From UBA2336 sp965227265 (GTDB lineage Bacteria > Bacteroidota > Bacteroidia > Cytophagales > Cyclobacteriaceae): DNA of 64,000 nucleotides. The stretch covers positions 620,001 to 684,000 of the forward strand of contig OZ245738.1 in assembly GCA_965227265.1 (NCBI GenBank). The letters run 5' to 3'. Under the pieces are notes generated by a model, which had not been told where the DNA came from, did not search any database, and worked only from the letters and a program-made list of their open reading frames with translations. The stretch's first letter is position 1, and each line of letters begins with the position of its first letter. This document shows, in pieces, positions 27,153 through 37,640 of this stretch. Both the position numbers and the translations under genes were made by a program.

Positions 27153-30100
27153 TTGAAAACGCCTTTGAGTACCCGTGAATCATCTGCACTTGCTGAAGAG
27201 CGGGCCCGGCTTGCTATTGAGTCGGCTATGCTGGGCACGTTTGATGTAGATTTGATCAATGATGATGTTATAAGCTCAGAGCGGTTTCATGAAATATTTG
27301 ACGTAGACTTAAAAAACTTCGGCCGGAATGATTTTATAAACCGTATCCATAAGGATGATCTTATCATACGCGAACGAGCATACGAGACTGCACAGAAAAC
27401 AGGTCAGCTTTCGTATCAGGTAAGAGTTGTCTGGCGAGATGATTCCATACACTGGGTTGATGTGAAAGGTAAATACTTTTTTAATGAGAGTCATAAGCCC
27501 ATTCGATTAATTGGAATCGTTAATGATATTACCCCTCAAAAATATTATTCAGATGCGTTAGCGGAAAACGAGCGTAAATTCAGAAATACAGTTCATCAAG
27601 CTCCGGTTGGTATTGCCATTCTTAATGGTCGTGATTTCGTGTTTGCAACCGCGAATAATAATTATCTTCAGCTTATTGATAAAACTGAAGAAGACGTTAT
27701 CGGTCGGAAATTGTTTGATGTACTTCCGGAAGTAAAAGATGTTGTTCAACCCCTGCTTCAAAAAGTTTTAGATACTGGCGTTTCGTTCAATGCGCCTGAT
27801 CTGGGTGTAGCGCTGAATCGGTATGGAAAAAAAGAGTTCGGGTATTTTAACCTGATCTATCAACCTTTATACGAAGAAGGAAAAATAACCGGCATTATCG
27901 TTATCGCGAATGAAGTAACGGATATGGTAGTCGCCCGCCATGCCTTGGAAGAACGTCAGCGGCAATTCAGCAAGTTTATCATGCAATCGCCTATCGCGAT
28001 GACGATTTGGCGCGGACCGGATTTTTTAATTGAAATGGCAAATGAAACCATGTTCAAAGGAATCTGGCGTAAAAATCCGGATGAAATAATTGGTAAGAAG
28101 GCACTGGATGTTTTCCCGGAACTGAATGATCAAAAATACCCTGAGTTACTAAAAAAGGTTATTGAAACCGGATATACGCATCGCGAAAATGAATCCATGG
28201 CGTATGTTCAGGGTGATGACGGGATGCGAAAGTTTTACCTCGATTTTGAATACTCACCGTTGCAGGAAACGGACGGTAGTATTTCAGGAGTGATGATAAC
28301 AGTATATGATGTAACTGAAAAAGTTGAATCAAGACAGAGACTAATAGATACTGAATCACGCATGCGGTTAGCGATAGAAGGAACGGAACTTTCTACATGG
28401 GATTTGAATTTGCAAACGCGTGAAATTATTCACTCATCTCGATTAGCGGTTATCTTCGGCCATCCGGAAAATAAAATATTAACACATTTTGAAATGCGTG
28501 ATCAGATTCACGCTGAAGATCGGCAAGCTATTGTTGAGCCCGCGTATGAAGTTGCGTTAAAAACCGGTAACTATGATTACGAAGCAAGACTGATTCGTCC
28601 AGACAAATCTGTTCGCTGGATCAGAACAAAAGGCAAAGTTATTTTTGACAACGATCATCAACCCTTGCGCATGCTGGGAACATTGATGGATATTACCGAT
28701 ACTAAACTTGCAAGTGAAGAAAGTGCAAGATTAGTGGCCATCGTTCAATCTTCGGATGATGCGATTATCAGTAAGCGTTTGGACGGAACAATTACAAGCT
28801 GGAACCTGGGAGCGGAAAGAGTTTTTGGGTACACGCCAGAGGAAATCATCGGGCAATCTGTTACGAAGCTTATTCCTCCTGACAGGCTTGAAGAGGAGCC
28901 CGCTATCATTGCGCGGTTAATACGGGGAGAGCGGGTTGATCATATCGAAACACAACGTGTTACCAAACATGGAAAGCTGATCGATTTATCACTGACGATT
29001 TCACCCATCCTTGATCAAACCGGAAAAATTATCGGGGCTTCGAAAATTGCACGTGATATCTCAAAGCAAAAGCAAGTTGAGCAAGCGATGGAAGAAAACC
29101 GGGAACGACTTGAAACGGTCATTACTGCCAGCGCGTTGGGTACTTGGGAACTTGATCTGATTACCGGTAAACCAACTTACTCAAAACGGTATCTTGAAAT
29201 TTTAGGATTTAAGGGAACGCAAACGCCATCACACGCTGAGCTTGTGAAACGCCTGCATCAAGATGATCTTCCCATTCGAGAAAAGGCTTTTAAGGTTGCA
29301 ATGGAAACCGGCAAGCTTCATTATTCAGCACGATTAATTTGGCCGGATGGTACAATTCGCTGGATGGAAGGAAGAGGGAATGTTTTTTTTGATGATAACA
29401 GAAAAGCTTTAAGAATGTCGGGCACCATTCGCGACATCACTGAGGAAAAGTCTTTCTCACAGGCGTTGGAAAATATGGTAGATGAACGAACCCGTGAATT
29501 GAAGCAAGCAAACACCGAGCTTGAAAAGATGAATCAGGAGTTGGCATCATTTGCATATGTTTCCAGTCATGATTTACAGGAGCCTTTGCGAAAGATTCAA
29601 GCCTTTGCTTCACGCGTGATGGAAAAGGAATATCATGGCTTATCTCCGGCAGGGAAGGATTACTTCACGCGGATGCAGGAAGCAGCGAGAAGAATGCAAT
29701 TGCTTATTCAGGATCTGCTCGCATACTCCAGAACCAATAAAAAAGAAAAAGAATTTGTTGCCACTGATCTCAGCATACTTGTTTCAGGTGTAGTGGAGGA
29801 TCTTGAACAATTTGTTCAGGAGAAAAATGCTACCATTACTATTGGAACATTACCTGAAGTAAACGTAATTCCATTTCAGCTTCGGCAATTGTTTACAAAC
29901 CTGATCTCAAATTCATTGAAATTCAAAAAAAATGATGTTCCACTTGTGGTTGATATACAATCAACTATAATAGCAGTTGGTGAAGAAGATTTTGATAAAC
30001 TTGATCCTGATACAAACTATCATAAAATCAGCATCCGTGATAATGGAATTGGATTTGAGAATGAATATGGTGAACGCATCTTTGAAGTTTTCCAGCGGCT

Positions 30101-30242
30101 GCACACTCGCCAGGAATATGAAGGGACAGGAATAGGGTTGGCTATCTGTAAAAAAATTGTTGAAAATCATCAAGGATTTATTGCGGCAACCGGTAAGCCC
30201 GGAGAAGGCGCAACCTTTACCGTATATCTTCCGGTAAGTTAA
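27153..30242 (+). CDS. multi-PAS sensor histidine kinase (six PAS domains, cytoplasmic)
   Basis: 1029 residues, TTG start 2 bp after the receiver stop. About six PAS domains fill residues 20-785, each ending in an 'ITxxK'-like PAC segment. PAS 1, 4 and 6 resemble each other (AIESAMLGTFDVDL, AIEGTELSTWDLNL, TASALGTWELDL; then RVVWRDDSIHWV, RLIRPDKSVRWI, RLIWPDGTIRWM), which suggests internal duplication. PAS 5 (residues 525-650) is of the classic type. The kinase core has H806 in SHDLQEPLRKIQ, the N box 'NLISNSLKFKK' and the G boxes 'RDNGIGFENEYGERIFEVF' and 'GTGIGLAICKKIV'. No membrane helix is visible. It probably phosphorylates the receiver just upstream. Confidence 0.92.
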   Translation: MKTPLSTRESSALAEERARLAIESAMLGTFDVDLINDDVISSERFHEIFDVDLKNFGRNDFINRIHKDDLIIRERAYETAQKTGQLSYQVRVVWRDDSIHWVDVKGKYFFNESHKPIRLIGIVNDITPQKYYSDALAENERKFRNTVHQAPVGIAILNGRDFVFATANNNYLQLIDKTEEDVIGRKLFDVLPEVKDVVQPLLQKVLDTGVSFNAPDLGVALNRYGKKEFGYFNLIYQPLYEEGKITGIIVIANEVTDMVVARHALEERQRQFSKFIMQSPIAMTIWRGPDFLIEMANETMFKGIWRKNPDEIIGKKALDVFPELNDQKYPELLKKVIETGYTHRENESMAYVQGDDGMRKFYLDFEYSPLQETDGSISGVMITVYDVTEKVESRQRLIDTESRMRLAIEGTELSTWDLNLQTREIIHSSRLAVIFGHPENKILTHFEMRDQIHAEDRQAIVEPAYEVALKTGNYDYEARLIRPDKSVRWIRTKGKVIFDNDHQPLRMLGTLMDITDTKLASEESARLVAIVQSSDDAIISKRLDGTITSWNLGAERVFGYTPEEIIGQSVTKLIPPDRLEEEPAIIARLIRGERVDHIETQRVTKHGKLIDLSLTISPILDQTGKIIGASKIARDISKQKQVEQAMEENRERLETVITASALGTWELDLITGKPTYSKRYLEILGFKGTQTPSHAELVKRLHQDDLPIREKAFKVAMETGKLHYSARLIWPDGTIRWMEGRGNVFFDDNRKALRMSGTIRDITEEKSFSQALENMVDERTRELKQANTELEKMNQELASFAYVSSHDLQEPLRKIQAFASRVMEKEYHGLSPAGKDYFTRMQEAARRMQLLIQDLLAYSRTNKKEKEFVATDLSILVSGVVEDLEQFVQEKNATITIGTLPEVNVIPFQLRQLFTNLISNSLKFKKNDVPLVVDIQSTIIAVGEEDFDKLDPDTNYHKISIRDNGIGFENEYGERIFEVFQRLHTRQEYEGTGIGLAICKKIVENHQGFIAATGKPGEGATFTVYLPVS

Positions 30243-30243
30243 C

Positions 30244-32661
30244 CTAGAACGGATATCCGATTGCAATATTAAAGACGAGATTGTCTCGTCTCCAGTATTT
30301 ACTTGCAAAATCGATGTCTTTGAATGCCCACCGGAATTCGTTTAATGGTATCAGCTGTATTGTATTATCCTCAAGCTTTATTTCTTTATCTTTTCCGGTA
30401 TAGTAAGCTTTTCTGATTGGGAATGCTAGATCAAAGCGCAGTACGAAGAAGCTGAAATCAAACCGCAATCCAAAGCCGGTACCTACAGCAATCTCTTTCA
30501 AAAAATTCCTATCAAAAGATCCACCGGGCCTTAAGCTATCATAATCCATAACCCAAATGTTACCAGCATCGACAAACAATCCTCCTTTTACAGCTTTATA
30601 AATATCAAACCGGTATTCAACGTTGCCTTCTAATTTAATGTCACCCCGCTGATCTATGAAGAAAGTGGTATCGCTAATGGCCAGGAAATTATATGTACCA
30701 GGTCCAACGGATCGCGCAGGGAATGCACGTAAACTATTGGAGCCTCCCACTGCAAATTGTTTGATATAGGGCATGAACTTGGAATTACCATAAGCATACC
30801 CTACGCCAGTTGTTATGCGTGAGGCAATTTTACTTCGTTTATTCAAATCAAAATAATATCTGAAGTCTACTGTTGGCCTGACGTATTGTGAATACGGTTG
30901 TCCAAAAAAACTGTATGGTCCTTCAGCTCCTTTAAATCGAACGGATTGAATAGCGCGCGGGAGATTTCCTGAAATATCGAGTGCTCCATTAAAGTAAAAA
31001 TTGTGGCGCTTAATTCTTCTTACCGTGTACTTATCTTCAATGTTATCACTTAATTGGGTATTAAAGGTATAGGAATAACGAGCTCCCAGGATAAACTGGT
31101 TTTGAAATGAATTTTCTAATGCGGGATTGGTTTTTATGATATCCTTGAAGGCATCTGATGTATTACTTGTTTTAATATAGGTAATATCAATCGGGAAGAG
31201 CTCATGGGTTTTAAGCGTTGTTTCGCGCCAGGTATAGCCCGCGGCAACATTGAAAGAATTCAAAGTAAAATACTGCATGCGTTGCTGAAAACTGTAACCA
31301 AATTTTAATTGAGTTTGTGGCAGGTATTTAGCGGAGCGATACCGGATTCGTATAGGCGTGATAAAGCGTGGCACGGATAGACTGGCTTCACTTCCTAATT
31401 CGATAGCATTCAATGGATTGGTTTGTTTACTTCGAACCTGAAGTTCGTATGATCCATTCAGCTTTAGCTGAAACATTTCAGCACCTTTAAAAATATTTCG
31501 GTTCGTAAACGTAAATTCCATTCCCGGTCCTACAAAGTTGTTCGACTTGGAAACTCCCTGTAGCTGTAGTCTCAATGACTTTTTCAACGTTGGTGTGAGA
31601 AAGACACTTGCCCGTAGCCCAGTTGAATCCCGATGAACGTTGCGGTACTTGATGTTCACAAACTTGAATGTATTAAGTCCCATTAGGTGACTCAAGCTGT
31701 ATTCATGATCAACTCTCCGATAGATACTGTCAGGCGTAATGTTGATTACATCCGTTATAATATGCGGTCTGAAATTGTGGAGGTTATCAATATAGACATA
31801 GTTACCTACAAGCGTTGTGTCACCGGTTCTTGAAAGGCTATCATTTGCCAGTTCGTAACTGGGGAATACAGTGACTTCCTTAACCGTGTAAACTTTGTAC
31901 GCACGGTCAGGCATGCCCGGTTCAACGGTCAGGTCAAGTTCAACCATTCTTTCGCCAATGGTTGTATCAGCTTTAAATAAAAGGTACCTATCATCAAAGT
32001 AATAGAAACCTTCGTTTTGAGCAATGTCTTCAATGCGTTGTTGTTCTGCGCTTAATAATTGTAAACTGTAACGCGCATTTTCTTTAATCAGAGACTTCTT
32101 TTTAATCTCATCCAATAGACGAGCATGCGCAGTATCCAGAAATATATAGTTAACGTTTTTAATCCGATAGGGCTGCTCAAGTGTTACGTTGTAGATCACG
32201 GTACTTTTCTTTCCCTTGGTCTTAACTTCAAATGTTACTTCTGATTTAAAATAGCCCTCGTTGTTTAACTGTCCTTCCAACGCCTGTGCAGTCTGATCGG
32301 GTGTGGCATCTTTTAACAAAACAGGTGGTGTACCAAGCTTAGTTCTAACAAAATTTCTAAACCCTTTCTTTTTCTTAGGTTCACCTGCTTTATAATAAAA
32401 CCATACAGCCGGCCTCATGCCTAAAAATTTCCCGTTTGGTTCAGGAGTAATGAAGGTTTGAAGTTCTTCATTTAGATCAGCCTGACCACTTATATCGCCC
32501 TTAGCGTCTATTTTAATTTTTGCGCCTTCATAAAAGGTTTCACCTTCCTTCAAAAATTTTGTAGCCGTACAACCCGAAATAATGTATATGCATACCAGTA
32601 ACAACACTGTTTGAATAGCGCGGTGTAAGCTGAGAAGTGATAATGTTTTACTTCTGTGCAT
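30244..32661 (-). CDS. tamL: TamL, BamA-like outer-membrane lipoprotein
   Basis: About 805 residues. The start is one of the Met codons at 32682, 32664 or 32661; I give the last, which leaves a lipoprotein signal ending in IISGC (Cys 31). POTRA-like repeats fill residues 60-350 (YNVTLEQPYRIKNVNYIF, ELDLTVEPGMPDRAYKVYTV). A 16-strand Omp85 barrel follows to the C-terminus, with the lid-type GGSNSLRAFP motif and a terminal 'LVFNIAIGYPF' beta-signal. TamL replaces TamA in Bacteroidota and works with TamB in outer-membrane assembly. It overlaps the tamB end by 14 bp. Its stop is one base from that of the convergent kinase. Confidence 0.92.
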   Translation of the reverse strand: MHRSKTLSLLSLHRAIQTVLLLVCIYIISGCTATKFLKEGETFYEGAKIKIDAKGDISGQADLNEELQTFITPEPNGKFLGMRPAVWFYYKAGEPKKKKGFRNFVRTKLGTPPVLLKDATPDQTAQALEGQLNNEGYFKSEVTFEVKTKGKKSTVIYNVTLEQPYRIKNVNYIFLDTAHARLLDEIKKKSLIKENARYSLQLLSAEQQRIEDIAQNEGFYYFDDRYLLFKADTTIGERMVELDLTVEPGMPDRAYKVYTVKEVTVFPSYELANDSLSRTGDTTLVGNYVYIDNLHNFRPHIITDVINITPDSIYRRVDHEYSLSHLMGLNTFKFVNIKYRNVHRDSTGLRASVFLTPTLKKSLRLQLQGVSKSNNFVGPGMEFTFTNRNIFKGAEMFQLKLNGSYELQVRSKQTNPLNAIELGSEASLSVPRFITPIRIRYRSAKYLPQTQLKFGYSFQQRMQYFTLNSFNVAAGYTWRETTLKTHELFPIDITYIKTSNTSDAFKDIIKTNPALENSFQNQFILGARYSYTFNTQLSDNIEDKYTVRRIKRHNFYFNGALDISGNLPRAIQSVRFKGAEGPYSFFGQPYSQYVRPTVDFRYYFDLNKRSKIASRITTGVGYAYGNSKFMPYIKQFAVGGSNSLRAFPARSVGPGTYNFLAISDTTFFIDQRGDIKLEGNVEYRFDIYKAVKGGLFVDAGNIWVMDYDSLRPGGSFDRNFLKEIAVGTGFGLRFDFSFFVLRFDLAFPIRKAYYTGKDKEIKLEDNTIQLIPLNEFRWAFKDIDFASKYWRRDNLVFNIAIGYPF

Positions 32662-35600
32662 CATTTGCTTTAAATAACTCACTCAACGTGTTATAATCTT
32701 TTATGTAAATTAAGCCGACCCCTGTTTCTGTGAGCTCGCCATCGATCATATCATAGTTGCTGGTCCTGAATCCGGTAATTCTGAACCGTCCGTCACTGGT
32801 AAGTTTATATTCAAGGGCAAGATCTCCAATATAATCTGACGCATCTTTTTGGGTTGTGTTCTCACCTTCCACCGAAACGTTTCCAGAAAGCTTCACAACA
32901 AGCCGGTCGTTCAACAATGTTTTTGATACCCCCAATTGCACCTGCGTATTACCTTGGGCTTCACCTGCTGAATAATCTTCATATGATTTAATATCCAGGC
33001 TGAGCTGAACACCCTTAACATTTTCTGAGAGTCGGTTTAATTGATCGGATAGCAATCGACTCACACTTGTGCGGGTTGTATTGGCAACATCTGATCCGCC
33101 CTGGCTTTCAAGCGGATTTTCAGAAATAAATCTTCTCAAAATTAACAAAGCAAAAACCTGCTTGTTAACATCGGATTCCCGTGAGTTAATGTCAAGTATT
33201 TTAGCATACACCAATCCGCCAAAAGCACTTTGCTTGTCTACCGGCATATCAATTTTGAAGCTGATCACAGGTGCCAGCAGTTGTCCTTTGATATCAAGGT
33301 AAACATAGAAAGGTAAACGCTGCCGGTACGTATTTAACAAAGTCTGATCCGTAGTTTGGCTTGCCACTAAGTCAATAGGAGAGGTCTCCACCAAATGGCT
33401 CGCACGAATATCAATTTGAGCATTAAGCGGATCGCCCGACCAGGTTAACGAGCCGCCTTTCACAATTTTAAACTCGCGCTTAACCAATTTATAGAATGAA
33501 AAATTATAAGTTCCTTCGGTAATCTCATACCGGCCTGATAAGCTCATGTTTCCAGCAGCTGTCATGTCAAAAGTTAAGGTGGAGTTTCCTTTTACCGTTA
33601 GCTTATCGCCTGTGATCGGATCTATTACTATGTTGAGTGTTTCTTTATCGGTTAATTCAAGGTTGGCAGAGATATTCATTCCGGCAAACGTATTTCTTAC
33701 CGTGTCGGAAAGATTCAGATCGGCAAGAAAGGGATCTTTGTACGCATCTTTATCTACAAATTCTACAATACCTTTTTGCTCCATTACACTTTTTTGGGCT
33801 TGGGGAACAACATACGTAAGATTTGTATCATCGCTGAAACCAACGGTGACATCAATCCTTGGTCGTTTGGAGCTTCCGCTGATGCGTGCTTTTGCATTCA
33901 ATTTCACTTTACCATAGTAAAGCTTGTTATCATCAGCGGTTGTATTGAGAACCTGGAAATTTCGGGTAGTCAATCTTAAATTAAACCTGAAAGCCTTGTA
34001 GGCTTCCGTCAAGATTTCTCCGTCAATCACGGCATCGTTTTTCTTGGTATCGGTAATGGTAAAATTGTTCAGGCTGATACCTTTCTCATTGAATGTGATG
34101 GTTTCATTATTCATTGAAAAGTTACTGTTGAGATAAGTTGATTTAAACGAAGCTTCACGAAAATTCACGCTACCACGAATCGATGGCTTTTCAAAAGTTC
34201 CGGTTATTTTTAATGTGCCTGTGGCCTTGCCTTTAACATTCTGAAGCTGTCCGAACGAAAGCGGTTCAATCAACTGTAAGTTTAACGGAGCTAAATCTGC
34301 CGATAAATTAAACTCAGATTTTTCAGGGTTCGAAACATAATATCCTTTCGCCATAAGATTAGAACCTTCATTTTTAATGGTGAGATCGATGTTGTACCGA
34401 TCACCTATATGTGCCAGATCAAGCGTAAGATCACCAAAGGGTTTTTCCAGTACTTCCAACTCACTGATGTGCAGGGTTGAATTAAATCTTCCGCTGGAAG
34501 AGGTACTGAATTTCAGATTGCCGTCTAACATTCCACTTGCTGGCATAACACCCCTCACTACTCGGGTAAGATTTGACAATTGAAGCTGTTTAAAGTCAAT
34601 TGAAATGGTTGAATCTTTTACCGTAGTAATGAGTGCAATTCTTTCCGGATCTTTGGAAATGCTGAAGTTGTGTGCAACCAGACCTTCCTTACTGAACTCC
34701 AGATAATTGTCATCGGGTACAATCCATTCACTATAGTTGAGCATCACCTGATCTTTTAGAAACCTAAACCTGAAATTGTCTTCCTGACTTCTGAAAACTC
34801 CACCAAGCACATACTTGTTTTCGTTTTTCGAATTTAGAATCTGGAGCGCGCTATAAATAGAGTCGTTTTCAATGCGTCCTGTAAGTTGTAGCGCATCAAT
34901 GGTAAGTGTGTCGAGTAGGATATTTTTTAAACGAACACGATAGGTAAGCTCAGAATCGTTCGAGTTGATACGAAGCGAAACTGAATCGAATGAGGTAGTT
35001 GCATATTTTACTTTTGCAATGTCCATTTTGATGTTTAGCTTATTTTCTTCACTATCAAATTCACCCTTAAAAACTCCTGGAACAAAAGGCTCAAGTTCGG
35101 GTACAAGAATTTCAGTAATTAAATCAGTATCGCGAATGGTGAGCTCGAACTTAAAATTTTGTGGTATTGTAAACTTCTTAACGGATTCGTCATGCAGCGC
35201 AAAGTATCGGTTAATGTGTTGCTTCATTACCGTTCCGATTGTAAACAGGTTAAATGTGCCTTCGAATTTGCCGGAGAGAATCTCCGATCGGACAGTCATA
35301 TTACTTTTCCCTTCCTGATCAATACTGACAAACAAGAGTGAATCTACCATGTAAAGTTCTTCACCGTTGTAAATTCCAATATGGTAAATAGAAGCTTTTC
35401 CATTAATGACCTGGAAGTTTGAAGTGGCAAGGTCAACATCTAAACCACCTCGAGCCTTTAAAGGCCTTTCGGATAAGTTTAACTTCTGGAAATCGGCATT
35501 TACAAGATTAACGTTAAGTTTATACAGCGGAATTTCTTGGGTGTAATCCAAGTCGCCTTTGATTGTAAAATCAAGATTTTCATCGTGAAGCGATGCTTCT

Positions 35601-37609
35601 CCTGAGAATAGATATTTGTTAAGTGATCCATTTATTTTAAAATCGGTATACTCATAACCGCTATACTGAAATCGCGAAACCAATACATCAACCTGCGCAC
35701 GAATATCATCTTTCGTTAGTCCAACGCCTTTCGCTGAAGCCTTCATGTCAATTTTTCCTATAGTTTCTGGTTGCTTCAGGATTTTTCCGAGATTAAGATT
35801 AATAGTTTCTACATCAGCATTATACGAAGGCGTTGATCCAAAATTAAATTTCCCATTTGCCTTAACAATGCCGGAACTGGTTTTAAGCGAGGCTACAATA
35901 GCAGGGGTCTTTAGCGTTCCTTTATAGCTTCCGCTTAATTCAATGGAATCCGGGATTTGAATGGATGCTGGAATTAATGAGTCAGTCAGTACCGAGTACA
36001 AGTCCTTTGATGTTGTATAAAAACGATTTAGCTGAATTTGCAGCTTCATCTTATCAGGATTAGAAAGATCCTGTACAGTACCGCGCATGGCCAGCGATGT
36101 GTTAGCTAATGTTTTTACCGTTAATTTGTCAATGGTTAAATCATTGAATGTTCCATTCACTTTAGAAGCAATAGTAATCCGTGTTTCGCGAGGCAATTTT
36201 ACCGGAATACTGTCGAGCAGGTGAGGAGCAAAGAATAAAACATCTTTCATAGCAATTACTGACTGAGGAATTTCGAAATCGATTCGCGCTGTTTGATATT
36301 CTGTTAATGAATTGAACGTTGCGTTTCCTGCAAGCGAAAGTTTAGAACTCCCTGATTCAACAATAAGCTTATTAATCGTTAGGCTCTTTTCTTCTAGCTT
36401 AACATCAGCCTCCAGTGTTTGAATTGAGAAATTGCTTTTCTCCTGGAATGAAAGACTTTCAACTTCTGCCTGCACTGTATTGCCTTTCACCACCACATCG
36501 TTTACCTGGCATTGCAATCCAAAAATCCACAGGTGATTGAAATCGATTGAACCTTTTTCCACCGGAAGTGCACTGTTGAAGTATTGAATGGAATTATCTT
36601 CCAGATTTATGTCTCTCACTTTAATGTCCCACGGAATATTTAATCCCGTAAAAGGTTCGGGGTTTTTGTTTGGTTTCTGAGTAGTTGATGATTCCGGTTG
36701 ATAGAAGTTATATGTGATGAATGAATGCTTAAGCTCCAGGTTATCGATGTCAAGCTTATTTTTTAATAAATCGATTTCATTGAGATCGATATAAACTTCA
36801 TTAAGATCTGCATTCAGGTATTGTTTCAGCGCAAGCTGGGAGTAGCTAAGTTTTACATTTTTTAGATCGATTTCTTCAATTTTTATATCGGGTAAAAGAG
36901 AGACGGAATCGGAAGCTTGTTGTGTGGTGATTTCAGGAGCCTTACGCTGTTCAACAATTGCAGTGACATTCTCAAGTTGAATCTCCCCGGCTCTATAAAT
37001 TGAGTTCGAAGGATCAAATTCTTCAACGGGAAGATTGAGCTCTCCGATTTTTGCTTTTATAAAATTGCCCGTGTAGCGATCATCATATAAGATTGAAATT
37101 CTTTCAAGTTCGATATCTTCAATTCGGAATGTCCAGGGTTTTGAAGTTGTGTCAGCGGGTTCGCTGGGTTGTTCGGAATCTGTAGCAAATGCTTCAATTA
37201 TATATGAGAAGTTAAATGCGCTGTCAGAAGCGGTTCGTTTGATTTTCCCTGAAAAATCATTCAGACTGATCTTATTGACCTCGATTATATTATTCGTCAA
37301 TGCCCAGAGATCAGCATCGACAGTTAATTCAGCTATATACGCTAATGTGTCTTTTGATTGATCTTCAACGTAAAGCCCTTCTAACACTATTTGTTTGGGG
37401 AAAGCGATGAATGCCCGCTTAAGTCGGACTTCCGTTCCGATTTTATTTTTGAGAAAAGTAACAGCGCGTTGGGTGATTTTATCCTGAACGGAAGGGAGCC
37501 TGATCAAGACAATCAATAGAACAAAAAGCGCTAGGACGGATAGGATAATCCATCCCAGCACCTTCATACTTTTTATGAAGATTCGTTTGATTTTGTTGTC
37601 GCTTGCCAC
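32648..37609 (-). CDS. tamB: TamB, translocation and assembly module inner-membrane protein
   Basis: 1653 residues. One membrane anchor near the N-terminus (residues 15-36, VLGWIILSVLALFVLLIVLI), then a very long beta-rich body built of AsmA-like repeats, typical of the bridge-like lipid transfer proteins of the AsmA superfamily. The last about 400 residues carry the TamB (DUF490) domain, with 'GSLTWSGDPLNAQIDIRASH' and 'KGVQLSLDIKSYEDYSAGEA' near the C-terminus. TamB spans the periplasm and is thought to carry phospholipid to the outer membrane, docking onto TamL. Gene order, with the holin-like, YtxH and AI-2E genes upstream, suggests one operon. Confidence 0.92.
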   Translation of the reverse strand: MASDNKIKRIFIKSMKVLGWIILSVLALFVLLIVLIRLPSVQDKITQRAVTFLKNKIGTEVRLKRAFIAFPKQIVLEGLYVEDQSKDTLAYIAELTVDADLWALTNNIIEVNKISLNDFSGKIKRTASDSAFNFSYIIEAFATDSEQPSEPADTTSKPWTFRIEDIELERISILYDDRYTGNFIKAKIGELNLPVEEFDPSNSIYRAGEIQLENVTAIVEQRKAPEITTQQASDSVSLLPDIKIEEIDLKNVKLSYSQLALKQYLNADLNEVYIDLNEIDLLKNKLDIDNLELKHSFITYNFYQPESSTTQKPNKNPEPFTGLNIPWDIKVRDINLEDNSIQYFNSALPVEKGSIDFNHLWIFGLQCQVNDVVVKGNTVQAEVESLSFQEKSNFSIQTLEADVKLEEKSLTINKLIVESGSSKLSLAGNATFNSLTEYQTARIDFEIPQSVIAMKDVLFFAPHLLDSIPVKLPRETRITIASKVNGTFNDLTIDKLTVKTLANTSLAMRGTVQDLSNPDKMKLQIQLNRFYTTSKDLYSVLTDSLIPASIQIPDSIELSGSYKGTLKTPAIVASLKTSSGIVKANGKFNFGSTPSYNADVETINLNLGKILKQPETIGKIDMKASAKGVGLTKDDIRAQVDVLVSRFQYSGYEYTDFKINGSLNKYLFSGEASLHDENLDFTIKGDLDYTQEIPLYKLNVNLVNADFQKLNLSERPLKARGGLDVDLATSNFQVINGKASIYHIGIYNGEELYMVDSLLFVSIDQEGKSNMTVRSEILSGKFEGTFNLFTIGTVMKQHINRYFALHDESVKKFTIPQNFKFELTIRDTDLITEILVPELEPFVPGVFKGEFDSEENKLNIKMDIAKVKYATTSFDSVSLRINSNDSELTYRVRLKNILLDTLTIDALQLTGRIENDSIYSALQILNSKNENKYVLGGVFRSQEDNFRFRFLKDQVMLNYSEWIVPDDNYLEFSKEGLVAHNFSISKDPERIALITTVKDSTISIDFKQLQLSNLTRVVRGVMPASGMLDGNLKFSTSSSGRFNSTLHISELEVLEKPFGDLTLDLAHIGDRYNIDLTIKNEGSNLMAKGYYVSNPEKSEFNLSADLAPLNLQLIEPLSFGQLQNVKGKATGTLKITGTFEKPSIRGSVNFREASFKSTYLNSNFSMNNETITFNEKGISLNNFTITDTKKNDAVIDGEILTEAYKAFRFNLRLTTRNFQVLNTTADDNKLYYGKVKLNAKARISGSSKRPRIDVTVGFSDDTNLTYVVPQAQKSVMEQKGIVEFVDKDAYKDPFLADLNLSDTVRNTFAGMNISANLELTDKETLNIVIDPITGDKLTVKGNSTLTFDMTAAGNMSLSGRYEITEGTYNFSFYKLVKREFKIVKGGSLTWSGDPLNAQIDIRASHLVETSPIDLVASQTTDQTLLNTYRQRLPFYVYLDIKGQLLAPVISFKIDMPVDKQSAFGGLVYAKILDINSRESDVNKQVFALLILRRFISENPLESQGGSDVANTTRTSVSRLLSDQLNRLSENVKGVQLSLDIKSYEDYSAGEAQGNTQVQLGVSKTLLNDRLVVKLSGNVSVEGENTTQKDASDYIGDLALEYKLTSDGRFRITGFRTSNYDMIDGELTETGVGLIYIKDYNTLSELFKANDAQK

Positions 37610-37640
37610 TGACGGGGTTTCAGATTTTTCAAGTTAAACG

